Shown: positions 5,846-12,287 of the stretch, in pieces
How positions within the stretch are numbered: the stretch's first letter is position 1
Layout of the letters: each line of letters starts with the position of its first letter
Source: Treponema sp. UBA1233
GTDB taxonomy: Bacteria > Spirochaetota > Spirochaetia > Treponematales > Treponemataceae
DNA: 12,667 bases
Reading direction: 5' to 3'
Assembly: GCA_002309305.1 (NCBI GenBank)
Contig: DBWR01000019.1
Span: 6,077-18,743 of the forward strand
Notes under the pieces: model-generated
What the model saw: the letters and a program-made list of their open reading frames with translations, nothing else
The model's database searches: none
Told to the model about the DNA's origin: nothing
Made by a program: the position numbers and the translations under genes

Positions 5846-6622
5846 TTATTTCTCCGTCAAAAGTTTTCGATCTTCTACATTTTCAAGAACTTTCATCTGC
5901 TGGATGGCAATTTTATTCAGTTTTTCCAGGCGTTCACTTTGAGGAAGTCCGTCATTTATAAATACTGCATTAAGGTTTTCCATATTGCTAAGACAAATAA
6001 GCTGATTGATTGTCGCATAGTCGCGGATATTTCCTTTTAAGTCTGGATTTGCCTCACGCCATTGTTTAGCCGTAATACCGAACATAGCAACGTTTAGCAT
6101 ATCCGCTTCGTCAGCATAAACAAAAGATTTTTGAGCATCTGTAAGTTCCGGAGGAATGAGATTCTGCTTAATTGCATCAGTGTGAATACGGTAATTGATT
6201 TTTGCAAGTTCACGTTTTGCGCTCCACCCAAGCTGTTTTTGTTCTTCTTCTTTAAGACGCTGGTATTCACGAATAAGATAATACTTGAATTCAGGGCTTA
6301 ACCAGGAACCAAATTCAAAGGCTATATCTTTATGTGCATAAGTTCCGCCATAACGACCGGCACTAGAAATTATACCTATTGCATTTGTCCTCTCTATCCA
6401 TTGCTTTGCGGAAAGGACATAACCGTTGCTTCCCGCATTAAATCTAATGTTACTGAATTCCGTAAGATTAAAATCTGGATTATTTATTTGTTCCCAAATA
6501 CCCAGAAAATCAATAGCAAATCTGGTGCTAAGCCAATGAGAGATAACAAGGCCTGTGTTTTCTGCATTTTTAAATTTTGCCATATCTGTAAGGCTAACAT
6601 AATCTTCGTTCTTATTTTTCAC
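5846..6622 (-). CDS. KilA-N domain protein, apparently lacking its usual N-terminus
   Basis: A typical standalone KilA-N protein: YVSLTDMAKFKN (8-19), the W-L-x-x-R segment (30-34), FLGIWEQINNPDFNLTEF (39-56), WIERTNAIGI (75-84), GRYGGTYAHKDIAFEF (89-104), SWLSPEFKYYLIREYQRLK (106-124). A C-terminal region then ends in LNKIAIQQMKVL. KilA-N domains bind DNA and are common in phages and mobile elements. Related proteins usually carry about 10-20 extra residues before the ISLTD motif; here the frame reaches only a GTG at 6622 (chosen) or an ATG at 6673 that lies within the WYL gene's start. Neither has a Shine-Dalgarno. The 5' end probably was replaced when the WYL gene was joined, so expression is uncertain. 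The base composition is more AT-rich than the WYL gene. Confidence 0.75.
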   Translation of the reverse strand: MKNKNEDYVSLTDMAKFKNAENTGLVISHWLSTRFAIDFLGIWEQINNPDFNLTEFSNIRFNAGSNGYVLSAKQWIERTNAIGIISSAGRYGGTYAHKDIAFEFGSWLSPEFKYYLIREYQRLKEEEQKQLGWSAKRELAKINYRIHTDAIKQNLIPPELTDAQKSFVYADEADMLNVAMFGITAKQWREANPDLKGNIRDYATINQLICLSNMENLNAVFINDGLPQSERLEKLNKIAIQQMKVLENVEDRKLLTEK

Positions 6623-6627
6623 TAATG

Positions 6628-6636
6628 TGCTATAAT
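6628..6636 (+). promoter_or_regulatory. extended -10 promoter (TGCTATAAT) for the WYL gene
   Basis: TGC (6628-6630) and a perfect TATAAT (6631-6636) lie 19 bp before the ATG at 6656, with AAGGAG at 6644-6649 in between. The -35 region (TTCTTA at 6609-6614, 16-bp spacer) is weak. It overlaps the 5' end of the KilA-N gene on the other strand. Confidence 0.65.
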
Positions 6637-6655
6637 ATGAAAAAAGGAGCGGATT

Positions 6656-7642
6656 ATGGCAAATAAAAAGCACGAGTCACCCCACATTTTGGCCTACATA
6701 ATGGAAATTGACAAGGCGATACGGAATGGGGAATTTCCCAACGCGTCTTCCATGAACAAAAAGATGGGATGGACGATTAGCCGGAGCACTTTTTTGCGCT
6801 ACATGGACATTCTGAAGGACACTTACAAGGCGCCGGTGGAATTTGACTTTAAGAGGAACGGATATTTTTACACGGACAAGACTTATTTTATGCCGCAAGT
6901 GATGTTGGCTGAAGGCGAGCTTCTTACCCTCTCCACGATTCTGCCCCTGCTGGACCAGTACAAGAACACTCCGCTGGAAGGGGCCTACCGGGGTCTCATG
7001 CAGAAACTCTTGGAAATGCTGCCCGACTCAATCTCTGTGGATTCCTCGCTCATCAACAACGAGGTTCACTTCATCTCGGATCCTATCACGCGGCTTGAAG
7101 AGGGCGTCTTTGAAAACGTCCTGCGCGCAACGAAACTTCACCGCACGCTTACGCTGGAATACAAGAGCGCCACATCATCCGATTACGAAAGACGGGAATT
7201 CGACCCCTACCACATCATCTGCCAGAAGGGAAGCTGGTATCTTTTGGGCTATTCCCACTCGTCAAATAAAATCCGAACCTATGCAATGCCCCGAATCCGA
7301 AATTGTAAGATTACTGAAAAGAGCTTTTCCCTCCCCAAGGATTTTAAGCTTGAAAACCACATTGACCCCGAGATGGGAGTCTGGACCAGCAGCGCCGAAA
7401 GCTTTACAGTTGAAATTGAATTTGAAAGCCGGTTAAAGACTTTTGTGAGCGAGAGGATCTGGCACAAGGATCAGATAATGCGGGAAAATGCCGACGGCAG
7501 CGTATACCTCTCGTTCAAGACCAATCAGCTGGGACATACCGTGTCATGGGTGCTGAGTTTTGCAGGAGAAGCGAAAATCCTGAATCCCCCGGAACTTAAG
7601 AAAGAAGTCGCAAAGGCCGCCCGGAGGATTTTGAAGGGGTAG
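6656..7642 (+). CDS. WYL-domain transcriptional regulator (YafY family)
   Basis: A 328-aa regulator on the plus strand. Residues about 5-75 form a winged helix (ASSMNKKMGWTISRSTFLRYMDIL), residues about 155-225 the WYL domain with the hallmark GSWYLLGYSH (192-201) and RTYAMPRI (207-214), and the rest a C-terminal extension (HTVSWVLSF, about 295-303). WYL proteins sense ligands, possibly nucleotides or nucleic-acid fragments, and regulate transcription; several control defence systems such as BREX, CBASS-associated or CRISPR loci. The start ATG has AAGGAG six bases upstream. It is the only clear plus-strand gene in the window and diverges from KilA-N, HIRAN-like and EVE-like genes, which are possible targets. 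Its codon use looks richer in G+C than that of the KilA-N gene. Confidence 0.88.
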   Translation: MANKKHESPHILAYIMEIDKAIRNGEFPNASSMNKKMGWTISRSTFLRYMDILKDTYKAPVEFDFKRNGYFYTDKTYFMPQVMLAEGELLTLSTILPLLDQYKNTPLEGAYRGLMQKLLEMLPDSISVDSSLINNEVHFISDPITRLEEGVFENVLRATKLHRTLTLEYKSATSSDYERREFDPYHIICQKGSWYLLGYSHSSNKIRTYAMPRIRNCKITEKSFSLPKDFKLENHIDPEMGVWTSSAESFTVEIEFESRLKTFVSERIWHKDQIMRENADGSVYLSFKTNQLGHTVSWVLSFAGEAKILNPPELKKEVAKAARRILKG

Positions 7643-7789
7643 GGGGCAAGGTGATCTCCATCACATCATAAACAATGTAATCACAATCTCGCTATCTTTA
7701 TTTATTGTGACTTTGTGTTTTTCAAAATTGCCTGGAACTGACTTGCCGTTAAAACCTAGACTCAAGCCCCACTCGGGTAACCCTTTGCT
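7643..7789. other. convergent intergenic region with weak stem-loop
   Basis: This is the gap between convergent WYL and EFR1-like genes. Near 7680-7709 TCACAAT pairs with ATTGTGA across a 16-nt loop and is followed by a T-rich stretch on the plus strand, a possible weak terminator for the WYL gene. A short 5-bp stem (GTGAT/ATCAC) lies close to the WYL stop. Neither is GC-rich, so both are doubtful. On the minus strand the frame stays open for 41 codons past the EFR1-like stop. Confidence 0.3.
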
Positions 7790-8548
7790 TTAGTAATTTC
7801 CAAAACGACACTGTTCCAATACTGTTTTTCCAATAATTGTCACCGCCTGTCGTGGGCAGGAATTGACGCACCTGTAACAGATTGAGCAGTTTGAGCCTGT
7901 AAGCCTTGCCTTTCCATTTTCAAGTTGAATTGAATGGGTGGGACACTGTTTTTGGCATAAGCCGCAGCCAGAACATTTTTCCGAATCTACTTTAAAATCG
8001 TGACGGTGTTTTTTTGCGGCCTGCTTAAACCACAGGCGCTGACCAAAAAGTCCCGCAAGCTGATTATAAAAATGAAGTCCTTCATGCGGATATTTTTTGC
8101 TTTGAATGAGTTTGGAGATTGTGGATATTCTTTCCTCGGTATTTTTGATTATCGCCCTGTTTTGCTCGGGAGCTCTTTTAAGCAGTTTTACATCAGCAAC
8201 AGTATCGGGCATCCTCAGGTGCAGGCCGCCCAGAATCTTTGCACCGCACTTTTTCAAGAGCCTTGCCCCGCAGCCGCTTCCGTCTCCGCTAAAGCCGCCC
8301 ATGGTCGCAATCAGAAAAATATTTTTGCCTTCAAAAAGCCGACTGTTTTTCTGAATAAACTCCTTTACGATAAACGGGATATTGCTGAAGTGTACTGGGT
8401 ATGCCAAGATAAATTCTTTTGAATCTTTTATCAGCTGGACTGCATTCTCGCTTTCAATTGATTCGATTTTTCCGCCACCCAATGCTGATGACAAGACTTC
8501 CATACAGTGCCTTGTGTTTCCGTTTCCGCTAAAATAAATGATGTTCAT
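7790..8548 (-). CDS. EFR1-type protein: flavodoxin-like domain plus two 4Fe-4S clusters
   Basis: A 252-aa iron-sulfur flavoprotein. The N-terminal flavodoxin-like fold has the phosphate-binding loop FSGNGNTRHC (6-15) and the second FMN-loop region ATMGGFSGDGSG (81-92). The C-terminal bacterial-type ferredoxin has two complete C-x2-C-x2-C-x3-C-P motifs: C192, C195, C198, C202 and C221, C224, C227, C231. This is the layout of the EFR1 family, cytoplasmic electron-transfer proteins of anaerobes with few known partners. The ATG overlaps the stop of the TetR gene (ATGA), so it is translationally coupled and almost certainly under that regulator's control. The physiological substrate or signal cannot be read from the sequence. 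Confidence 0.85.
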   Translation of the reverse strand: MNIIYFSGNGNTRHCMEVLSSALGGGKIESIESENAVQLIKDSKEFILAYPVHFSNIPFIVKEFIQKNSRLFEGKNIFLIATMGGFSGDGSGCGARLLKKCGAKILGGLHLRMPDTVADVKLLKRAPEQNRAIIKNTEERISTISKLIQSKKYPHEGLHFYNQLAGLFGQRLWFKQAAKKHRHDFKVDSEKCSGCGLCQKQCPTHSIQLENGKARLTGSNCSICYRCVNSCPRQAVTIIGKTVLEQCRFGNY

Positions 8549-9162
8549 TCTGATTTTCCTCCATCTAATTCTTTGCAGTTAAAAATAGTTATAAAATCGT
8601 GCAGCTTTGATTTCCAGTTGCAGTCGTATTTTACGTTTTCCATTGTGGCAAGCGACGTGAGTCCGTGAATATAAGCCCAAAGTGAGATGACAACATCATT
8701 ACGCCTTGCCGCCTTGATTTTGTTTGCGATTAAAATCTGATTTACAAGTTCCTTGAAGATTTCATAAGGCCTGTAATTTTTTTCTGAATCCGCGTTTTTC
8801 GTTAAATCAAGACTGATGTTAGCTTGCCCGAACAAAAAGTGATAGTAATTCGGATTGTCTACAAAGAAAGAAAAATAAGTTTTCCCAAGCTCTTCCAGGG
8901 GATTTGCTTTTTTTGAAGATGCCGCAATCGTCTTCTGAAGTTCAGCCGAAAATTTTTCGGTTATATATTTCTGCATCTCTTCCAGAAACTTTTCTTTGTT
9001 TTCAAAATGGCTGTATGGCGCCTGATGTGACACATTACATTCAAGGGCCAGTTTCCGCAATGAAAAAGCCTGAAACCCCTCCTCCGACACAAGCCTGATT
9101 CCCGCCTCAAGAAGCTCCGATTTCAAGTCTTCATGATGATAAGTGCTTTCTTCTTTCTGCAT
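8545..9162 (-). CDS. TetR/AcrR-family transcriptional regulator with WHG-type C-terminal domain
   Basis: A 205-aa TetR regulator. The N-terminal DNA-binding domain contains AGIRLVSEEGFQAFSLRKLA (20-39) and the recognition helix region CNVSHQAPYSHFENKEKFL (42-60). The C-terminal domain carries W162-A-Y-I-H166-G-L, the 'WHG' signature. Such proteins repress their own operon until a small ligand binds. The start ATG at 9162 has AGGAGG four bases upstream. Two palindromic operators overlap its promoter, and the EFR1-like gene follows with a 4-nt overlap. I infer an autorepressed two-gene redox operon; the inducer is unknown. Confidence 0.88.
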   Translation of the reverse strand: MQKEESTYHHEDLKSELLEAGIRLVSEEGFQAFSLRKLALECNVSHQAPYSHFENKEKFLEEMQKYITEKFSAELQKTIAASSKKANPLEELGKTYFSFFVDNPNYYHFLFGQANISLDLTKNADSEKNYRPYEIFKELVNQILIANKIKAARRNDVVISLWAYIHGLTSLATMENVKYDCNWKSKLHDFITIFNCKELDGGKSE

Positions 9163-9179
9163 GTCGCCTCCTCTTTAAC

Positions 9180-9219
9180 TTGACACTGTCAATATAACAC
9201 ATAAAGTTGACGGTGTCAA
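9180..9219 (-). promoter_or_regulatory. TetR-EFR1 promoter with two TTGAC-N3-GTCAA operators
   Basis: On the minus strand a perfect -35 TTGACA (9214-9219), a 17-bp spacer and a -10 TATATT (9191-9196) form a near-consensus promoter. Two 13-bp palindromes of the form TTGAC-N3-GTCAA lie at 9207-9219 (on the -35) and 9180-9192 (on the end of the -10 and the predicted start site). Their centres are 27 bp apart. The two also form an inverted repeat of each other with one mismatch over 14 bp. Placement fits repression by the TetR protein encoded directly downstream. Confidence 0.82.
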
Positions 9220-9290
9220 GTTCTAAAAAGAGATTTTTTTTGGGGGGGAGGCAGGTAGATTCTATTACTTCGGGATTATTTTCATACTCT

Positions 9291-10487
9291 TCAAGTTTTT
9301 CCTTCAACCTCTATTTCTGTTCCTTTACGCAAAACATCCAAATAATCGGTATATGAAAAGAGACTTGCCTTCCCATTCTTTGCGGAAGGACTGAGTATTT
9401 TCATGCTACATAAAAGTTCAATATTTTTTGCAGTTGTATTATAAGAAAGATTAAGTTCTTGCGCGGTTTTTGAAGTGTCGATTATCGCCTTTCTTTCAAC
9501 ATATTCAAAAAGTTTCAGGGCATTGTCTCTTGTTCGTGCGGGAACAGCTTCAAGCAATGCAATGTTTTTCTTGTGCAAACTTTCCAAAACATTTATCGAA
9601 TCTATAGCATCATTTGCAGTTTCCAAAATCATTTGTAAGAAAAATAATATCCACTGCTCATAATTCCCTTTTTTACGGACTTCACTCAAACGGTCATAAT
9701 ATTCGACTCTGTTCATCTTGAGAAAACAGGAAATGTAAAGTACCGGTTTTGAAATAATTCTTTTCTGGATTAAAAACAAGGTAATGAGCAGCCTTCCTAT
9801 TCTACCGTTGCCATCCAAAAACGGATGAATTGTTTCAAATTGATAATGAATCAAAGCTGCCTGAATTAAAGGATCCAGCGAGTCATTTGAATTCATATAT
9901 TGTTCCAGGTCGTACAATGCATCTTTCATATCATCGACACTAGGAGGAATATAACGGGCATTCTTTAATGTACTTCCTTGACCGCCAATCCAGTTCTGAC
10001 TTGTACGGAAAACGCCGGGAGTCTTATCACTTCCACGAACTCCTTTTATAAGTTCCGCGTGAGTCTCTTTTAAAAGCCGCATGCACAAAGGTAAGTCGTT
10101 CAGTCGCGTTATTGCATAATCACTCGCCTTTATATAGTTGATTACTTCTCCAACATCAATGTTTGCGTTTTCTGAAACATTCGGATCTAGCACATCATCA
10201 AGCGTACACTGAGTACCTTCAATCTGAGAAGAAACCAATGCCTCTTTTCTGATATACATTGAAAGAAAAAGATTCTGATTCGGAATCTTTTCAGAAATAG
10301 CATCCAGATAAGCTACTTTTCTATTTGCTTCTATCAATAGAGATAGCATCTGAGAATCAATCTGTACTGTTGGTTCTGGAGGCAGTGGGGACGGCTTAAA
10401 AGAAAAATACTCCAATTCTCCAGAAAGATTCTGAACAAGTGCCCCAGCACGATTTGAGTTTGTATTTTTTGCAGCCGAATTTTCCAC
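9291..10487 (-). CDS. Fic-domain AMPylator, class II, with C-terminal winged helix
   Basis: A 398-aa Fic protein. The N-terminal Fic_N region contains the inhibitory helix motif SSQIEG (86-91), which fits the (S/T)xxxE(G/N) pattern and places it in class II, with E90 the autoinhibitory glutamate. The catalytic loop HPFLDGNGRIGR (221-232) matches HxFx(D/E)GNGRxxR exactly, so AMP transfer to hydroxyl side chains is expected. Residues about 325-390 (AIIDTSKTAQELNLSYNTTAKNIELL and following) look like a winged helix. I chose GTG at 10487: AGGAGG lies five bases upstream of it, but only two upstream of the in-frame TTG at 10490. No separate antitoxin is adjacent, as expected for class II. Decayed genes lie just upstream. 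The target protein is unknown. Confidence 0.87.
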   Translation of the reverse strand: MENSAAKNTNSNRAGALVQNLSGELEYFSFKPSPLPPEPTVQIDSQMLSLLIEANRKVAYLDAISEKIPNQNLFLSMYIRKEALVSSQIEGTQCTLDDVLDPNVSENANIDVGEVINYIKASDYAITRLNDLPLCMRLLKETHAELIKGVRGSDKTPGVFRTSQNWIGGQGSTLKNARYIPPSVDDMKDALYDLEQYMNSNDSLDPLIQAALIHYQFETIHPFLDGNGRIGRLLITLFLIQKRIISKPVLYISCFLKMNRVEYYDRLSEVRKKGNYEQWILFFLQMILETANDAIDSINVLESLHKKNIALLEAVPARTRDNALKLFEYVERKAIIDTSKTAQELNLSYNTTAKNIELLCSMKILSPSAKNGKASLFSYTDYLDVLRKGTEIEVEGKT

Positions 10488-10507
10488 CAAAACCTCCTAT
10501 TTTTGCT

Positions 10508-10522
10508 GATTTTTGAAAAATC
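10508..10522. promoter_or_regulatory. 15-bp palindrome at the Fic transcription start (candidate operator)
   Basis: GATTTTT-G-AAAAATC is a perfect palindrome around one central base. It starts just after the predicted start site (near 10523) of the Fic promoter. Related TTTTTGAAAA-type elements occur at 10543-10553, about 10563-10572 and 10594-10604. The AT-rich context makes chance copies possible. Confidence 0.4.
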
Positions 10523-10529
10523 CACCTCT

Positions 10530-10558
10530 ATTTTAGACCAGTATTTTCAAAAATTCAA
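10530..10558 (-). promoter_or_regulatory. promoter for the Fic gene
   Basis: On the minus strand TTGAAT (10553-10558), a 17-bp spacer and TAAAAT (10530-10535). The start is predicted near 10523, giving a leader of about 36 nt with AGGAGG before the GTG. An ATTTTCAAAAA element fills much of the spacer. Confidence 0.55.
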
Positions 10559-10597
10559 GGTTTCTTGAAAATATTGCAGATTTTTAGCGTTATATTT

Positions 10598-10860
10598 TCA
10601 AAAACAATACTTTGAAAGATATTCCAGAATTTTATCTTTGTAATTTATCGCTGATTTCTTGATTTATCGCCATTTTTATCGCCGATTTCCTTACACGAAG
10701 GGCGATAAAAATTCACCCTGAGCATATCTTCTAGCACAACCTTACCACCGGTACCATTTGAAAAAGCTACAAGGGTTTTGTCTCAGACTTGGGATTTTGG
10801 AGGAAGTTATGCTTTTTATTCTAGTGTGCGGCTTTCATCGTTTTGGATTTCTTCTTGCAT
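10598..10860 (-). pseudogene. decayed AlbA_2-type ATP-binding/regulator gene with internal deletion and stops
   Basis: Read from the ATG at 10860, one frame runs to the TAA at 10645-10647 and is interrupted by three stops (codons 15, 18 and 26: TAA, TAA, TGA). It reads MQEEIQNDESRTLE, stop, KA, stop, LPPKSQV, stop, DKTLVAFSNGTGGKVV. 'ES-x-T-x-E-x-K' followed by 'KT-x-VAFSNGTGGK' is the N-terminal AlbA_2 signature (usually followed by 'GV' and some 300 residues). Here it passes directly to LEDMLRVNFYRPSCKEIGDKNGDKS, which looks like the C-terminal strand and GDK-rich linker of such proteins. After frame changes it continues as KDKILEYLSKYCF, a likely winged-helix start, to 10598. The middle of the gene is gone. 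It starts two bases after the RhuM remnant and is surely non-functional as a full protein. Confidence 0.65.
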
Positions 10861-10862
10861 GG

Positions 10863-11005
10863 TTATCGTTGAGCTTCTACATCCCCAATCTTTTTAACAT
10901 TTTCCAAGAACAAATCAAAATCACTCTTAAGACTTGCAAATCTTAAAAAAGATTGAGGTTGTAATGGTTTATTTCACACTTTACCTGCCGGTTTCCTTCC
11001 TGCGA
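10863..11005 (-). pseudogene. remnant of a second RhuM gene (two joined pieces)
   Basis: Two pieces match the intact RhuM protein encoded next door. First, SQEGNRQVKCEINHYNLNL (codons from 11005) corresponds to about residues 85-102 of the intact protein, where it has QKEGNRNVQREILHYNLQM. Second, in another frame and just downstream, SLKSDFDLFLENVKKIGDVEAQR, ending with TAA at 10863-10865, corresponds to its last residues (KSDYDLFLEELGE). About 230 residues in between, and everything before residue 85, are missing. The order of the pieces is preserved, so this is an internally deleted relic of a diverged paralogue and not a sequencing slip in the intact gene. Confidence 0.7.
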
Positions 11006-11125
11006 CATCATTACAATTGCGGAACGATAGTTTCCATTTGCGTAAGAACTTATAACTTCTTGGAAACACTCGCTTGTTTTTTGAAAATATATGTTATCCA
11101 TGTCAGGAATATAAATATCTATCAT
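11006..11125 (-). pseudogene. 5' fragment (40 codons) of a HEPN-like gene, fused to the RhuM remnant
   Basis: The frame starts with an ATG at 11125 that overlaps the stop of the intact RhuM gene (ATGA), an arrangement typical of a real co-transcribed gene. It reads MIDIYIPDMDNIYFQKTSE and then a helix with SSYANGNYRSAIVM (27-39). 'Y-x-NGNYRSA-v' resembles the first helices of HEPN/DUF4145-type proteins, but this is a weak call. After residue 40 the frame passes into the RhuM remnant and stops at 10943. The open frame as it stands (60 codons) could still be translated as a chimera. It looks like the start of a longer protein lost by recombination. Confidence 0.5.
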
Positions 11126-12156
11126 TCTCCCAGCTCCTCTAAAAATAAATCATAATCGCTCTTAAACAACTTATCTTGTACAATTCGGTATTTTTCAAAC
11201 TCACTTTCAGCATGAAGTTTTGCCTGTTCGGCACTGATTTTTCCAGGACCAGTTAAAATCTCATTTCCGTTAAATTCCAAAAAACCATCCAGTCGTTTTG
11301 CCCAATCCTCCATACTCATTGGAATATGGCGTTCTGCCTGCAATTCTGCATAATCAAGATATAAAGAAACAAGTCTTTCCATAAAACTCATTTCTTTTTC
11401 TGACAAATAGTTTTTTGCAATAGTTACATCTACTTTTAAAATTTTTCCAGAAGGTGCATTCTCCCAGGTCGTAAGCCCCATGTGTTCTTTTTCTGCATTT
11501 GCCCGCTCTACAATCAATTCAGCTGCTGTGTGTCTGTGAACCGCATAGTGCATTTTATTCTGAACCATTTTGAAGAACTTCTTTGTAGTAACTGCATCTT
11601 TGTCATAATCAAACGCAGTTGCATATAAATCCGTCACTTTCTGATAAAATTTTCTTTCCGAAAGCCTGATTTCGCGAATCTGCTGGAGTTGGCGTTCAAA
11701 ATATTCATCTGTAAACATGTGACCTTTTTTAAGACGTTCTTTATCCATTACCCAGCCTTGAATTGTATAATCCTTTACAATCTGCCCAGCCCATTTACGG
11801 AATCGAACGGCACGATCATTGTTCACTTTAAAACCGACCGAAATAATCATCTGAAGATTGTAATGTAATATTTCCCTCTGAACATTTCTATTTCCTTCCT
11901 TTTGAACTATCCGAAAATTTCGGATAGTTGAATCTTGTGTTAATTCCCCATCGGAAAAGATTTTTTGAATGTGGTCATTAATTGTACGAACATCCACATC
12001 ATACAGAACAGCAATCATTTTTTGGGATAGCCAAATATTCTCATCTTCATAGCGAATTTCAAAGGACTCTGGATTATCACCTGTTGCCGCTATATAGGTA
12101 AGATATTCTGCGGCTGAACTTCGGATTGAAATTTCTTTTGACCTTTTTTTTGCCAT
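11122..12156 (-). CDS. rhuM: RhuM family protein (virulence-associated, KilA/Fic-neighbour type)
   Basis: A 344-aa RhuM-family protein, full length. The conserved blocks are IWLSQKMIAVLYDVDVRTINDHI (41-63), ending in an HTH-like segment, and then STIRNFRIVQKEGNRNVQREILHYNLQMIISVGFKVN (76-112). That block is followed by the FRKWA region (119-123) and a helical C-terminus. RhuM was named from a Salmonella pathogenicity island; its molecular role is not firmly known, and the family is frequent on mobile or defence islands. I chose ATG 12156 (MAKKRSKEISIRSSAAEYL); GGAG lies close to it. ATG 12165, three codons upstream, is nearly as likely and would sit on a very short leader. The 3' end overlaps a HEPN-like fragment. 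Confidence 0.85.
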   Translation of the reverse strand: MAKKRSKEISIRSSAAEYLTYIAATGDNPESFEIRYEDENIWLSQKMIAVLYDVDVRTINDHIQKIFSDGELTQDSTIRNFRIVQKEGNRNVQREILHYNLQMIISVGFKVNNDRAVRFRKWAGQIVKDYTIQGWVMDKERLKKGHMFTDEYFERQLQQIREIRLSERKFYQKVTDLYATAFDYDKDAVTTKKFFKMVQNKMHYAVHRHTAAELIVERANAEKEHMGLTTWENAPSGKILKVDVTIAKNYLSEKEMSFMERLVSLYLDYAELQAERHIPMSMEDWAKRLDGFLEFNGNEILTGPGKISAEQAKLHAESEFEKYRIVQDKLFKSDYDLFLEELGE

Positions 12157-12181
12157 CCTCTCCATCCCATAATAATAGAAC

Positions 12182-12190
12182 ATTATACCA
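12182..12190 (-). promoter_or_regulatory. extended -10 promoter (TGGTATAAT) for rhuM
   Basis: On the minus strand TGG (12188-12190) precedes a perfect TATAAT (12182-12187). The predicted start is near 12175, only 10-19 nt before the possible ATGs at 12165 and 12156. No -35 is evident. Confidence 0.55.
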
Positions 12191-12287
12191 CAAATCCGCC
12201 TTTTTTGTTGCAGAAACATCGCTATTTCGCAAAAGTTTCCCCTTACCATAAAGAATATACTAGCGCTCCCCCTCCCCACAAAAATTC

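Noticed and set aside
10644..10709. TTTATCGC three times in direct orientation plus one inverted copy, looking like iterons or operators
   Set aside because: On the minus strand most copies encode or derive from the GDK-type linker of the AlbA_2 relic (IGDKNGDKS and a frame-shifted ISDK). Such micro-repeats are common in these linkers, so a protein-coding origin explains them.
10672..10712. Perfect 12-bp inverted repeat (ATTTTTATCGCC / GGCGATAAAAAT, 17-base loop)
   Set aside because: Both arms lie in the same relic reading frame (NFYRP and GDKN codons). There is no T-run for a terminator and no gene end nearby, so it is probably coincidental.
10758..10946. 62-codon plus-strand open frame with hydrophobic residues, resembling a small membrane protein
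   Set aside because: It is antisense to the AlbA_2 and RhuM relics, which explain the sequence. There is no supporting ribosome-binding site or promoter.
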